The notes under the pieces were generated by a model. That model was not told the DNA's origin. It was given only the letters and a program-made list of their open reading frames with translations, and did not search any database. From an uncultured Pirellulaceae bacterium (GTDB lineage Bacteria > Planctomycetota > Planctomycetia > Pirellulales > Pirellulaceae): a stretch of DNA of 64,000 bases. Shown here piece by piece: positions 54,544 through 63,774 of this stretch. The stretch is taken from positions 186,001 through 250,000 of the forward strand of contig CALKCK010000009.1 in NCBI GenBank assembly GCA_938083195.1, read 5' to 3'. Within the stretch, counting starts at the first letter, position 1; each line of letters starts with the position of its first letter. Position numbers and translations under genes: made by a program.

Positions 54544-55701
54544 TTATAGCCGATTCATCGCGTTGAGACGTTTCATTTCGGTTCGAGAAAATGATTGATC
54601 CCGCTTGCTCAACTTCGAAAGAGGGACGTTAATCTCAACTTGATCCGATCTTTTCAGGAGGATGACCTCCCCACCCTCCATACCGATCAACCGTGCCTCC
54701 ACTTGAAACTTCCCTTGTGAATCTTCAAACGTTCGCCACTCACTGACAAACGGGCCTCCTTCGGCTCCATCACCTTCAGCACGAGCAACCAATTGCTCGA
54801 TCGCCGTATCTAGTTGACTTCCTCGCAAGTTTTTAGCCTGAATAACTCCCTCGTGGTCAATCAAAAATATCGTTGGCCACCCGCGGATTTGAAAACTGGA
54901 TGAAATATCACCTTGTGTACTCTTATCCCACCAACTCCGCCAATTCAAATTGTTATCTTTGACTGCATCCTTGGCAGTCGATTTATCTTTGTCGCTATTG
55001 ACCCCTAATAAAACAAAGGGGCGACCTTGCATCTGATTGACGAGCGTCCGCTCGTGTCCGTACATCGCACGGCAAGGCGGTCACCAGTCCCCCCAGAAAT
55101 CCAACATGACTACTTTGCCTTGGTAATCGGAGAGCTTGAATTTAATATTATCTAAATCCTTGCCACTCACTTCTGGAATCGTGTCTCCAACTTCCAAGCC
55201 CTTAGCTCCGGTGGCGTCAACAAACTCCAACTTGTATTTACGCGGCGCCGGTTCACGATTTGCATCTGGCTGTCGACCGGCGTTCGGATTCCGAGACGCA
55301 TTGTCTCGAGCTGGCATGCCGATTCCCGCCGATGCACCACCAGTATCATTTCCGCCGGGCGGTCTTATTCCCGGTAACGGACCAATCCCTTGGCCGAGAC
55401 CAGCAGGTTGAGAGCCTCTCGACTCCGATGAACGTGAATCTGTGCGAGGTGAATCTGTGCGAGGTGAATTTGAATTAGGGCGCTCGCTATCAACCGCTTT
55501 CATATCACGGCCGTTCCGATCGTCGACAACCGCCGGACGGGTATCTGACCTGGCGGGCTCACGGGAAGTATCTGATTCGCGTTCAGAACTTAATGCTGAA
55601 TCAGACGTCCGAACTACTTCTGGTTCTGGATCAGCACACCCCGCGATACTAAGCATGGCGATGACAACGACACATGTGTTCAGTATTCCAACTTGTTTCA
55701 T
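54544..55701 (-). CDS. Lipoprotein thioredoxin with SHD1 domain, candidate selenoprotein (TGA at 55081-55083)
   Basis: Read with one in-frame TGA as selenocysteine, this is a 385-residue lipoprotein. The lipobox is 'SIAGC' (Cys22). A Ser/Arg/Pro linker with a 'SPRTD' tandem covers about 30-150. The TlpA/ResA-like thioredoxin domain is about 155-300: 'VGDTIPEVSGKDLDNIKFKL', 'GKVVMLDFWGDW', then U207-P-P-C210-R, and the cis-Pro strand 'GWPTIFLIDHEGVI'. An SHD1 domain ('EWRTFEDSQGKFQVEARLIG', 'NVPLSKLSKRDQSF') ends the protein. The TGA sits exactly where the first Cys of the WCxxC motif should be; coding similarity continues in the same frame on both sides, and a hairpin lies downstream (55040-55055). 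Alternative: a Cys codon mutated or misread to TGA. ATG at 55701 gives the signal peptide. Confidence 0.75.
55040..55055 (-). promoter_or_regulatory. Candidate SECIS hairpin downstream of in-frame TGA
   Basis: On the minus strand ACGAGC (55055-55050) pairs with GCTCGT (55045-55040) around a GGAC loop: a perfect 6-bp stem. There are 25 bases between the TGA and the stem and 31 bases to the loop. From memory of the bSECIS consensus, bacterial elements have a G in the first two loop positions and lie about 16-37 bases after UGA; this hairpin fits. Confidence 0.55.
55434..55470 (-). repeat. 15-bp in-frame tandem repeat in the lipoprotein linker
   Basis: The unit GTGAATCTGTGCGAG (plus strand) occurs at 55434-55448 and 55449-55463 with a partial third copy. 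It encodes the 'SPRTD' repeat of the linker and keeps the frame. Confidence 0.85.
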
Positions 55702-56039
55702 TTTGAACTCCACCGTATTCGGACAGTCGGAAACTAATATTTCCGGCGTTAACAGTATAACAGCAGCTTCGCGAATCACGAGGAATTTTAACTTTTCCCG
55801 TCAATCTCTGCGACGACTGAAACTCAGGTGGCCCAGTCCGACAAGCCAACTTATACCGCTGCTTTCTTTCGTAATTCTACGATCAGGGGGATTTTCATTT
55901 CCCCGCTACCAACCCCCACCCCTAAAAAACAAGATTTTCCTAGCGGTTAACTTGGCAGGCAAATCATCGAGGTTTTATTTATCGTTACGCTCCCAAACGA
56001 GCAACGCTTTGCAACCTTAAATGCTTTAGAACCTTTTGA

Positions 56040-56483
56040 CTATTTCTCTTTGACTTTGACGGATTCCTGTTTAATGGTCACCGGCCTGCCTTCTACACCC
56101 GCATAAAACACAATGATCTCAGCCGGCTGATCTGTCGTATTTTCACCAAAATGCAATTGGTTCACGAGCTCAACAATGGAATCCCCCGCCTTAATCTTTA
56201 ACTTTCGATGATCCTCTGTCACCACAGTCAACTCTCCCTTGAGCAAGACCCCTGCATTGATATAGGGATGTCGATGCATTGCTAGTTTTGTTTTTGGCGG
56301 AACAGTTATTTTTAAAATTGTAACTTCGGGCTGTCCCTTAGGATAAGCCGGAAGAAGCTCGCCATTCCAACTCTTGGTAGATTTAGCCAGTTCCTTAATT
56401 TCAATCTTGGAGTCGTGGACGTCATGATCGTCGTGATGTCCTACCGCCACACAGGCGAGAACAAAAACAATTAAATATTTCAT
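56040..56483 (-). CDS. Secreted cupin-domain protein
   Basis: A 147-residue protein: signal peptide ('MKYLIVFVLACVAVG'), a His/Asp-rich mature start ('HHDDHDVHDSK') that could bind metal, then one cupin domain with 'LAMHRHPYINAGVLLKGELT' (metal-binding His and Glu in motif 1) and 'GDSIVELVNQLHFGENT' (His in motif 2). It may bind a metal ion or a small ligand outside the cytoplasm. The ATG at 56483 gives the signal peptide; the longer frame upstream (to 56741) does not look coding. The gene is divergent from the P450 gene. Confidence 0.82.
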   Translation of the reverse strand: MKYLIVFVLACVAVGHHDDHDVHDSKIEIKELAKSTKSWNGELLPAYPKGQPEVTILKITVPPKTKLAMHRHPYINAGVLLKGELTVVTEDHRKLKIKAGDSIVELVNQLHFGENTTDQPAEIIVFYAGVEGRPVTIKQESVKVKEK

Positions 56484-56803
56484 CTGCTTCCCACTGGTTA
56501 TTAATTTATCTTTAAACCAAAGTCCACCCAACAGACTTAAGTCTCTTTCATTACATCCACACAAGAATGCTATCCGTCCAACACTTCGTGTTCCCATTTT
56601 AGCCAACCAAATCCGACTGGAAACCTTGGTCACATCTGACAAGTGGGGAACCCCCCCTGTCAAAACCCTAATTACCCCACACCTTCGATAGAAAATTGAA
56701 AAATCCGACACCTGGGAAACGCGTTTCCATTGCCGCAACACTGACTTCGAGCAAAATTATTAGATAGCGTTATCCTACCTCTCAGTATCTTGAACACGAT
56801 TCC
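56484..56803. other. Divergent region between cupin and P450 genes
   Basis: About 320 bases with no supported gene. Promoters for both divergent genes should lie here. Confidence 0.5.
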
Positions 56804-58222
56804 ATGAATTCTCGCCTGCCCCCGGGACCAAGCAATTACCTTGGGTTCCTTCAACTTACCTTCCGACATTACTTCCGACTTCGATTCGATCCAATCGGGT
56901 TTTCGAAAAAACTCACCAAAACATTTGGCGACGTTGTTTTCTTTCGAATTTTTCATCATCGCGTAATCTTGGTTAGCCACCCGAAATACATCCATCAGAT
57001 TCTAGTCAGTGACTCAGCTAATTTCCCAAAAATGAGCCGCATCAGGAATCACTTACGCCAAGCAACTGGCGACGGCCTACTGGTTACCGAAGGCAAACGT
57101 TGGCACCAGCAGCGCACCTCCACCCAGAAAATTTTTCGCTCAAAACGAATGTCATTCTTTGCATCCATTGCAGACCAGCACATCAGCGAGATGCTGGAAC
57201 GTTGGCAATCTCATCCAACCGTTGAAATTGAGACAGAGATGACATTGCTGACGCAGCGGATCATGGGAGACGGTTTCTTTGGACTCCAACTTGAATCCGA
57301 GCCAGAAGTTGCCGAAGCGGTTCGGATATTATCAGATTCATTCTATGATGAATCTCGCTCTATATTAAATCTACCCGACTGGCTACCGACGCCTAAAAAA
57401 CAAAAAAAGCGACGTGCGACAACCCTTCTAAAAGACAAACTCAAAAACATAATCGACCACCGCATCGCTTCAAAAAATCGTCGGGACGACTATTTGGACA
57501 TGTTGCTTTATCCCGCGACCGACCCAAGTTCAAATTGCCCGCATCACGTGCATGCGTCTCCTGACGAAATCATGAGCCAGTTGCTGACGATGTACATTGC
57601 CGGTTTTCACACGACGTCGGTCGCGATGGCATGGTTGCTATCCCTCGTCGCACAATCTCCAGAGATTCAAAATAAGATCTTGAAGCAATGCAAGGCCGAA
57701 CTGGCGGGCACTTCATCCCTCGATGCTCACAATCAAGAAAACTATGCAGAAATGGTCGTCAAAGAATCCCTGCGATTGTACCCCGCCGCTTGGGAGTTAT
57801 TTGCCAGAGAAGCAAGTCAAGAAACAAAACTCGGCCCCTATCATATTCCCCGGGGAAGCTTGCTTCTGATTCTGCCAATTGTGATTCATCACGATGAACG
57901 GTTTTACTCCAATCCTGAGGAATTCGACCCATCGCGATTTTGCACAAAGATGGAATCCGCCAGGCCCCCGCATTCCTGGATCCCATTCGGTCTGGGGCCA
58001 CACCAATGTATCGGCCAATCACTGGCCCTCCAGCAAATGACGCAAATTCTCAAATCAGTGGTTCTTCAATTCCAACTTAAACTCCCACCTGATTCCATTC
58101 AAAAAACCAAGGTTGTCCCTAAAGTTTCACTCCGTCCTGCGATGGATTTTAAAATTGCAATCGTGGAACGCAATCTCGCAACCGACGAACACCAGAACGC
58201 CGAAGTTTGCGCCAACTACTAG
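56804..58222 (+). CDS. Cytochrome P450
   Basis: A 472-residue soluble P450 monooxygenase. The heme thiolate is Cys402 in 'PFGLGPHQCIGQSLA'; the ExxR pair is Glu321-Arg324 in 'VKESLRLYP'; the PERF-like region is 'DPSRFC'. A proline-rich start 'LPPGPSNYLGF' resembles eukaryote-type CYPs, but there is no membrane anchor helix. In the I-helix, 'AGFHTTS' (266-272) has His where the usual acidic residue of AGx(D/E)T is found, which may alter proton delivery. No ferredoxin or reductase gene is adjacent; the substrate is unknown. Confidence 0.93.
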   Translation: MNSRLPPGPSNYLGFLQLTFRHYFRLRFDPIGFSKKLTKTFGDVVFFRIFHHRVILVSHPKYIHQILVSDSANFPKMSRIRNHLRQATGDGLLVTEGKRWHQQRTSTQKIFRSKRMSFFASIADQHISEMLERWQSHPTVEIETEMTLLTQRIMGDGFFGLQLESEPEVAEAVRILSDSFYDESRSILNLPDWLPTPKKQKKRRATTLLKDKLKNIIDHRIASKNRRDDYLDMLLYPATDPSSNCPHHVHASPDEIMSQLLTMYIAGFHTTSVAMAWLLSLVAQSPEIQNKILKQCKAELAGTSSLDAHNQENYAEMVVKESLRLYPAAWELFAREASQETKLGPYHIPRGSLLLILPIVIHHDERFYSNPEEFDPSRFCTKMESARPPHSWIPFGLGPHQCIGQSLALQQMTQILKSVVLQFQLKLPPDSIQKTKVVPKVSLRPAMDFKIAIVERNLATDEHQNAEVCANY

Positions 58223-58266
58223 CCAATCTAAGCCCGTAAGGTTGAGAATAGGCTCGTCCATTGCAT

Positions 58267-58911
58267 TCAGCCAAACAGCCTTGGTAGAAAGCGACCTGTC
58301 CTTTGCATGTACCGTTGGTAATCATCTCCAAATATCTCCAAAGCCTCCTCTTCCTCCGCAATCGCTAATCTTCGATACACCCAGCATAAGGCCGGAAGGG
58401 TTAGGAGCGTCAGCGCAGTTGGCCAGTTAATTACACTGCCAATGAGGAACAGATAGAACCCCGTATACTGCGGATGGCGGACGAAACGATAAAGCCCCGA
58501 TTGGGCCATCGAATTCGACGCCACAGCGCGATGAATTTCTCGCCAACCCAGAACCGCCAAAAGACCACCCAACAAAATCAACAACTGACCTACCAGCGTG
58601 AACCAAACTTGCGTTTGACGAAGATACGCATCCGGAATCGAGAGTACGATTGGCCAGAGATGACCATTGAAGTGATTTTCAGCATCAGCCTGCGTCCGCC
58701 CGAACCAAGTCATGACAAAATAAGCGGTCAGCGGCACTCCATACATCTCCGCGTAAAGCGCCATCACCCATGCCTGGGCAACTCCCGCTGATTTCCATTC
58801 AACCTTTCGCCGTGGTCTCAGAATTCCAAATAAGAAAACCCCAACCAGAATTATGTAGATCGCAACGAGCCAGCCGTTGAAATACCCGATTTTGAAAATA
58901 CTGACTTGCAC
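58267..58911 (-). CDS. ICMT/PEMT-like membrane methyltransferase
   Basis: A 214-residue membrane protein with about five helices. The C-terminal signature 'GLYRFVRHPQYTGFYLFLIG' followed by 'AIAEEEEALEIFGDDYQRYM' is that of isoprenylcysteine carboxyl methyltransferase and phospholipid methyltransferase relatives, where the RHPxY and the E-E-x(n)-Y residues bind S-adenosylmethionine. I chose the GTG at 58911 because GGAGG lies 6 bases upstream; the frame extends 18 codons further. It faces the P450 gene convergently. The methyl acceptor is not predictable. Confidence 0.8.
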   Translation of the reverse strand: MQVSIFKIGYFNGWLVAIYIILVGVFLFGILRPRRKVEWKSAGVAQAWVMALYAEMYGVPLTAYFVMTWFGRTQADAENHFNGHLWPIVLSIPDAYLRQTQVWFTLVGQLLILLGGLLAVLGWREIHRAVASNSMAQSGLYRFVRHPQYTGFYLFLIGSVINWPTALTLLTLPALCWVYRRLAIAEEEEALEIFGDDYQRYMQRTGRFLPRLFG

Positions 58912-59113
58912 CCAGTTCCTCCTCTCGCTATCCGGCCTAACCGCCGCCTCCCCAACGCCCCCCATAAGCGGGGAGTACTCAGCAGGCGATGAAGATAATA
59001 CCGTCTTTTTTGGGTTGCCGGCCCCAGTCTTTGATCCCGCAGAAACAAGTTAATGATCACCAAGAACTTCCGGTTAAACTTCAAACCTCCAAATCGTTTC
59101 CCACAAATTTTAA

Positions 59114-59926
59114 ATGATAACCGTGAACAAAATTGCGAAGGTCAGTAGTAGTTTAGCGACCCAACGATTAGCACTAATTAATCACCCGATCTACGACGAC
59201 ATTAACACGCTTCGTGAGCTTCAAATTTTCATGGAGCACCACGTCTATGCTGTCTGGGATTTCATGTCGTTACTAAAAAGTCTTCAGCAACGCCTAACCG
59301 GATCAGCTATTCCTTGGCTCCCATCAAAAAACAAAACTGCAGCCAGACTGATTAACGAGATCGTCCTCGGAGAAGAGAGCGACGAGACGGCGGACGGGAG
59401 ATTCAGCAGTCACTTTGAACTGTACCTGAGTTCAATGAATGACTGTGGTGCGAACGTCGCAGTAATTCGAGATTTTTTAAACTTGATTCGCCAAGGCACT
59501 TCTGTCGAAGCAGCGTTGACTCAAACAAAAGCTCCACCGTCAGTACAAGTATTTCTGGGTAACACATTTGCAACAATTGAATCGAAGGAAACAATTCGGA
59601 TTGCTTCCGCTTTTACCTTTGGTAGAGAAGATTTACTTCCATCGATCTTCGAAAAAATCGTTAATCAACTGAACTCGAAAAATCACGGAAAACTCGATAA
59701 CTTTCGTTACTACTTGAACCGCCATATCGAACTGGATGCCGATCACCATGGACCAATGGCGGAGCAAATGATGGCGTCTCTCTGTGGTGAGAGCACCTCC
59801 AATTGGCATCTTGCCGAACTGGCTGCAAAAGACGCTTTGCAAGCAAGGCTGTGCCTTTGGGACGGAATGCACCAGCAAATTCAAGACGCTCGTTCAGGTA
59901 GACAATTACTGAAACTACAAACTTGA
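59114..59926 (+). CDS. DUF3050 protein
   Basis: A 270-residue protein matching the DUF3050 pattern: 'LINHPIYDDINTLRELQIFM', 'EHHVYAVWDFMSLLKSLQ', 'INEIVLGEESDE', and 'HIELDADHHGPMAEQMM'. The His/Glu arrangement and all-helical make-up resemble the heme-oxygenase-like diiron fold; metal binding is inferred from those residues. Function is unknown. No signal peptide. It is divergent from the methyltransferase gene. Confidence 0.85.
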   Translation: MITVNKIAKVSSSLATQRLALINHPIYDDINTLRELQIFMEHHVYAVWDFMSLLKSLQQRLTGSAIPWLPSKNKTAARLINEIVLGEESDETADGRFSSHFELYLSSMNDCGANVAVIRDFLNLIRQGTSVEAALTQTKAPPSVQVFLGNTFATIESKETIRIASAFTFGREDLLPSIFEKIVNQLNSKNHGKLDNFRYYLNRHIELDADHHGPMAEQMMASLCGESTSNWHLAELAAKDALQARLCLWDGMHQQIQDARSGRQLLKLQT

Positions 59927-60467
59927 AACCCTCGTCTACACTGCTCCGCGTAGACAATTGGTGAACGGTACAAACCTTGGCCCGCAACTTGTAGGGAAAG
60001 AATTTGCTTCCCCTCCAACCTTTTTAGAATCCTCCGGTAAGTTGCGGAGTACTTGAAACTCAATTGCAAAAGCTTGGCCGTTCCGCTTGTCTTTTTATGG
60101 GAAATGAGCCTCAACAACGACGCGAATTGAGATTGAAGTTCTCAAGTATTGATCCAAATAGTCGGTAATACCAGTTTTCAAAAGCCAACATGTGGAACGA
60201 AGTAGTCCCCAAAAATGTAACCGACTGTATCAAACTGTCGGCGTGTGAATCAATCGTTTGACGCTCTGCCGTTTTTATTCCATTATTCATCTCGTTGTGG
60301 TTTTTGTTGCATTCAAGGCTTCAAACTGTCGAACGATAGATTGAGCCATTTCGCCGAACAAATCCCTCCAGAATGGACGCTCCATTTTGAAGTGGCTTAA
60401 AGAGAAGCTGCAACCAAAGAACCTCACCTTGCCCTTACAACTTGCAACCGCAAACAGAAAGTCCTCC
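59927..60467. other. Intergenic stretch without recognised gene
   Basis: About 540 bases downstream of the DUF3050 gene. No convincing ORF, RNA gene or terminator was seen on either strand. Confidence 0.5.
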
Positions 60468-60695
60468 ATGCTTCAACTCATGTGCAGACGAATCGAACAA
60501 ACTTCCAACAGGGATTTTCTCGTAAACGTGGTTTTTGAGTTAATCCTGAACGGTGACCCTACCGGTCAATTTGTAGAATTTACCCTGCAACCGGATTACT
60601 GCGAAGTCGGTGATTTGTATGAACTTACCGCCCATGACTTCGCCAGTTCTCTGGATCAAAGCATCAACTCTTCTCTGATTGCTTCTCTCAACTGA
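60468..60695 (+). CDS. Possible small protein, unknown
   Basis: A 75-codon frame from the ATG at 60468 (102 codons from a TTG at 60387) with residues such as 'FLVNVVFELILNGDPTGQFV' that have some coding character. There is no clear ribosome binding site and no recognised domain. It could be a chance frame. Confidence 0.3.
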   Translation: MLQLMCRRIEQTSNRDFLVNVVFELILNGDPTGQFVEFTLQPDYCEVGDLYELTAHDFASSLDQSINSSLIASLN

Positions 60696-60747
60696 TCCTA
60701 CTGCAACTCATTCGGAAAATCTCAACGACGCTCAGGGATGCAAGCCT

Positions 60748-62403
60748 TCAGCGAGTCTGAGAAATGACGAAGAAGTTGCGATCTACTTCGAACGCTTTAA
60801 TCGCTTCGTCCCCGAGCAATGTTTGCATTTCTTCGGTTGGTTTTAGTGAAACGACTTCACCGTTTATCCAAACTCTAAGTGGATAATCGTACCCTGGCAC
60901 GACATTTTGATACCGATACTCAAGCCGATTTCCATTGATTTGATACTTGAACACAGGTATTTTTGTGGTTCGCAGGTATTGGTCGAAAAACAAATCAAAG
61001 TCAATTCCAGATGCCTCGCTGATGAAGGACTCTATTTCTTTGGTCCCGACGGTTTGGTGCCAAAACTTCTTGTTGAGCCCTCGCAGAATATTCCGCCATT
61101 TTTTATCGTCATTAATCGTATGTCGAATCGAGTGCAGCATATTGCCACCCTTGTAGTACATATCCCCAGACGAACCACGACCATTGACATCATATTCACT
61201 GATAATAGGCCGGTCATTCTTCACCAATTTCCGACAACCAAGGACATAGTCCTGTGCTTCTTTTTCAGTGAAATGATACTCCACAAATAAATTCTCAGAG
61301 TAATTTGTAAAACTTTCGTGGATCCACATATCTGCAGCATCCTTCATCGAAATGTTGTTACCAAACCACTCATGTCCCGACTCATGGACAATGATGAAAT
61401 CGAACTTCAAACCAACTCCGGTAGCACTAAGATCCCGCCCCCGATAACCATTCTTGAATCCGTTACCGTAAGTCACTGAACTCTGGTGCTCCATTCCCAA
61501 ATAGGGAACAACCACTAGTTTGTAGCTATCCTCATAAAAGGGATACTGCCCAAACCAGTGTTCAAATGCTTGCAAAGTCCTTGGCGCCTCTTTGAAGTGT
61601 TCCTTCGCAGTTTCGCGTTGATGGTCTAGGACCCAATAATCAACATCCAAATCCCCACCTTCGCCCGCAAAGGTCTCTGAGAAATTGACATAGTTTCCAA
61701 TATTCATGTTCACGCCGTAGTTATTAATAGGATTGGTTACCTCCCACAAATACGTCCGGGTCTGCTTTTTGGGATCGTGCAGCTTTTCCTTCAGGCGACC
61801 ATTCGAAACCGCGACTAAATCCTCGGGCACCGTTATCTGAATCGACATTCCCTGATCTGGCTCATCATATCCGTGATCTTTATTAGGCCACCAAACGCTC
61901 GCGCCGATTCCCTGACAAGACGTGGCAATAAAATGACAACCTTTTTCATCTTTCTGCCATGATACCCCACCGCTCCAAGGAGGATTTTCGGCGACAATTG
62001 GTTTCCCACCATATTTAACAATAATTGAACTGGCTGTACCAACTTTTAAATCGTTAGGCAATTCCACGAAATAGGCGTTACCCTCGCGAACAAATTTCAG
62101 CTCTCTCTCACCCGCTTTGACCCATTCAATTTTTAGCGGTGCCTGCAAATCAATCTGGAGTCGTTTACCTAGACTCAAAGGGACGAATGTTATTTGATTG
62201 GTGCCATGAATCGTTCTCGACTCCGGGTCAACTTCTATTTTCAAGTCATAACGTCGAAGGTCCCACCACGCCCGCTCCGCAGTCACCGTTCCGCGAAGTT
62301 CGACCGCTCGCTGGTCAGCCACCTTCTTATCAGTCTGTGAAAAAGTTGCCGTAGGAAACAAATTCAGAAACAGCAGCAACAACAACAATCTACAAACGTG
62401 CAT
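60748..62403 (-). CDS. Secreted M1-family metallopeptidase
   Basis: A 551-residue aminopeptidase-type enzyme with a signal peptide of about 22 residues. The N-terminal beta domain has 'WDLRRYDLKIEVDPESRTIH'. The zinc site is complete: His340, His344 and Glu363 in 'HESGHEWFGN' and 'WIHESFTNYSE'. The substrate loop 'LGMEHQSSVTYGNG' replaces the usual GxMEN with GMEH. The C-terminal helical domain of large M1 enzymes is missing, as in short cold-active or planctomycete/Bacteroidota relatives. It would trim peptides outside the cytoplasm. Confidence 0.93.
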   Translation of the reverse strand: MHVCRLLLLLLFLNLFPTATFSQTDKKVADQRAVELRGTVTAERAWWDLRRYDLKIEVDPESRTIHGTNQITFVPLSLGKRLQIDLQAPLKIEWVKAGERELKFVREGNAYFVELPNDLKVGTASSIIVKYGGKPIVAENPPWSGGVSWQKDEKGCHFIATSCQGIGASVWWPNKDHGYDEPDQGMSIQITVPEDLVAVSNGRLKEKLHDPKKQTRTYLWEVTNPINNYGVNMNIGNYVNFSETFAGEGGDLDVDYWVLDHQRETAKEHFKEAPRTLQAFEHWFGQYPFYEDSYKLVVVPYLGMEHQSSVTYGNGFKNGYRGRDLSATGVGLKFDFIIVHESGHEWFGNNISMKDAADMWIHESFTNYSENLFVEYHFTEKEAQDYVLGCRKLVKNDRPIISEYDVNGRGSSGDMYYKGGNMLHSIRHTINDDKKWRNILRGLNKKFWHQTVGTKEIESFISEASGIDFDLFFDQYLRTTKIPVFKYQINGNRLEYRYQNVVPGYDYPLRVWINGEVVSLKPTEEMQTLLGDEAIKAFEVDRNFFVISQTR

Positions 62404-62685
62404 AACAAACTATCCGTCAGAATGGATTAAGGTTCTTTAACGTCACAATTGTAACGCCCAAGACCACGATATCCCTCCCCGCTAAACGCGATCCGCCCGA
62501 TTGATGCCCAAAAATCTGACCAAATTACACCCAAAAGAACCGAATCGACTAAAAACCAAAAAACTCCACCATTTGAACTGTTGTTCAGATGGTGGCGGAG
62601 GGGTAAACTGATTTTCGCGTTCAACCTCGACTCTTCCCCATATAACGTCCCTTAATCTCTCATTAAACATTCGTGAAGTGAAATT

Positions 62686-63624
62686 ATGAGCCAATCACCA
62701 CAAATCAAAGAATCCGACGTGCCTGTTGTAAATAGTCAATTCACGGACATGCCAGATGTTGATTTGGACTCTCTGCCAGAGGCTCGCGAGGGGGCAACCT
62801 CTTCAAGCGACGGCACTGCAAAGGTGGCAACCGAACCACGTAAAACGAGTCTTGCAACTAACGCAGTCAAAGGCGCAGCGGCTTTTTCGAAGAGCATTGC
62901 GATTTTGCAAATGATTGCGGATTCCGAACAACCTCCATCCATTTCAATGCTGGTTCGGCAAAGCAACTTGCCTCGCCCTACACTCCATCGTCTTTTAAAG
63001 GCGCTCGCTGCTGAGGATATGGTTGAGCTCAGGCCCAATAAAACTTACGCGGTTGGCGCGCGAACGCTTCAATTAGCAGGACGCGCCCTCGCTCAAAACG
63101 ATTTAGCAAAAATCGCCGCGCCCGAGATGAGTTTGTTGAGTGCTCAGACGCAGGAAACGGTGCACCTCGCAATTCGAAGCAGCAACGATCTTGTTTATAT
63201 CTACAAAAAAGACACCCCTCATGCGGTGCGAATTGCGTCGACGGTTGGCGCTCGTGTCCCATGCCATGCGAGTGCCGTTGGTAAATGCCTCATCGCATTT
63301 TTATCAGAAGAAGAACGGATTCGTGTCGTTGATTCAATGGACATGCGAAGGCTGACTGACTTCACGATCACCGATCGCAACGATTTGCTCGCCGAATTTG
63401 AAAAAATTCGCAAACATGGTTATGCAACATCTCATCAGGAAAGCGATCTTGAGATCCAGTGTTTTGCAACCTGTATTTTCGATCGCAACGGACAGCCGGC
63501 GGCCGGAGTAAGCATCAGCGTACCAATCTATCGCCTTAAGACAAACCGGGATGAGTACCTGAAGCCGCTTCTAGAATGCCGGGACCGAATCATGCAAAAA
63601 CTTGGATGTGCTCAAATAAAGTAA
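62686..63624 (+). CDS. IclR-family transcriptional regulator
   Basis: A 312-residue regulator. An N-terminal extension of about 60 residues, rich in Asp, Ser and Thr, precedes the winged helix ('SISMLVRQSNLPRPTLHRLL', 'MVELRPNKTYAVGARTLQLA'). The C-terminal effector domain includes 'ETVHLAIRSSNDLVYIYKKD', 'HASAVGKCLIAFLSEEE' and 'GYATSHQESDLEIQCFATCI'. The extension is unusual for the family. Targets and ligand are unknown; no catabolic gene is adjacent in the window. Confidence 0.93.
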   Translation: MSQSPQIKESDVPVVNSQFTDMPDVDLDSLPEAREGATSSSDGTAKVATEPRKTSLATNAVKGAAAFSKSIAILQMIADSEQPPSISMLVRQSNLPRPTLHRLLKALAAEDMVELRPNKTYAVGARTLQLAGRALAQNDLAKIAAPEMSLLSAQTQETVHLAIRSSNDLVYIYKKDTPHAVRIASTVGARVPCHASAVGKCLIAFLSEEERIRVVDSMDMRRLTDFTITDRNDLLAEFEKIRKHGYATSHQESDLEIQCFATCIFDRNGQPAAGVSISVPIYRLKTNRDEYLKPLLECRDRIMQKLGCAQIK

Positions 63625-63774
63625 CTGCCGAGGATCTGAAACCGAGGGCACTTGGCCACTCGAATTTTTCCTCAACTAAACTTTCGCCCTCGATGCAATC
63701 GGGGTAGTCCTTTGCGCACCTCAAAAACCACTCTCTCGCCCTCCCACATCCCCTTCTTTTTCTTGGATGAGTTA

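Noticed and set aside
55066..55083. Split of the thioredoxin into two genes at 55081
   Set aside because: The second part would start inside the active site (after PPCRA) without a ribosome binding site, while the frame continues unbroken through the TGA.
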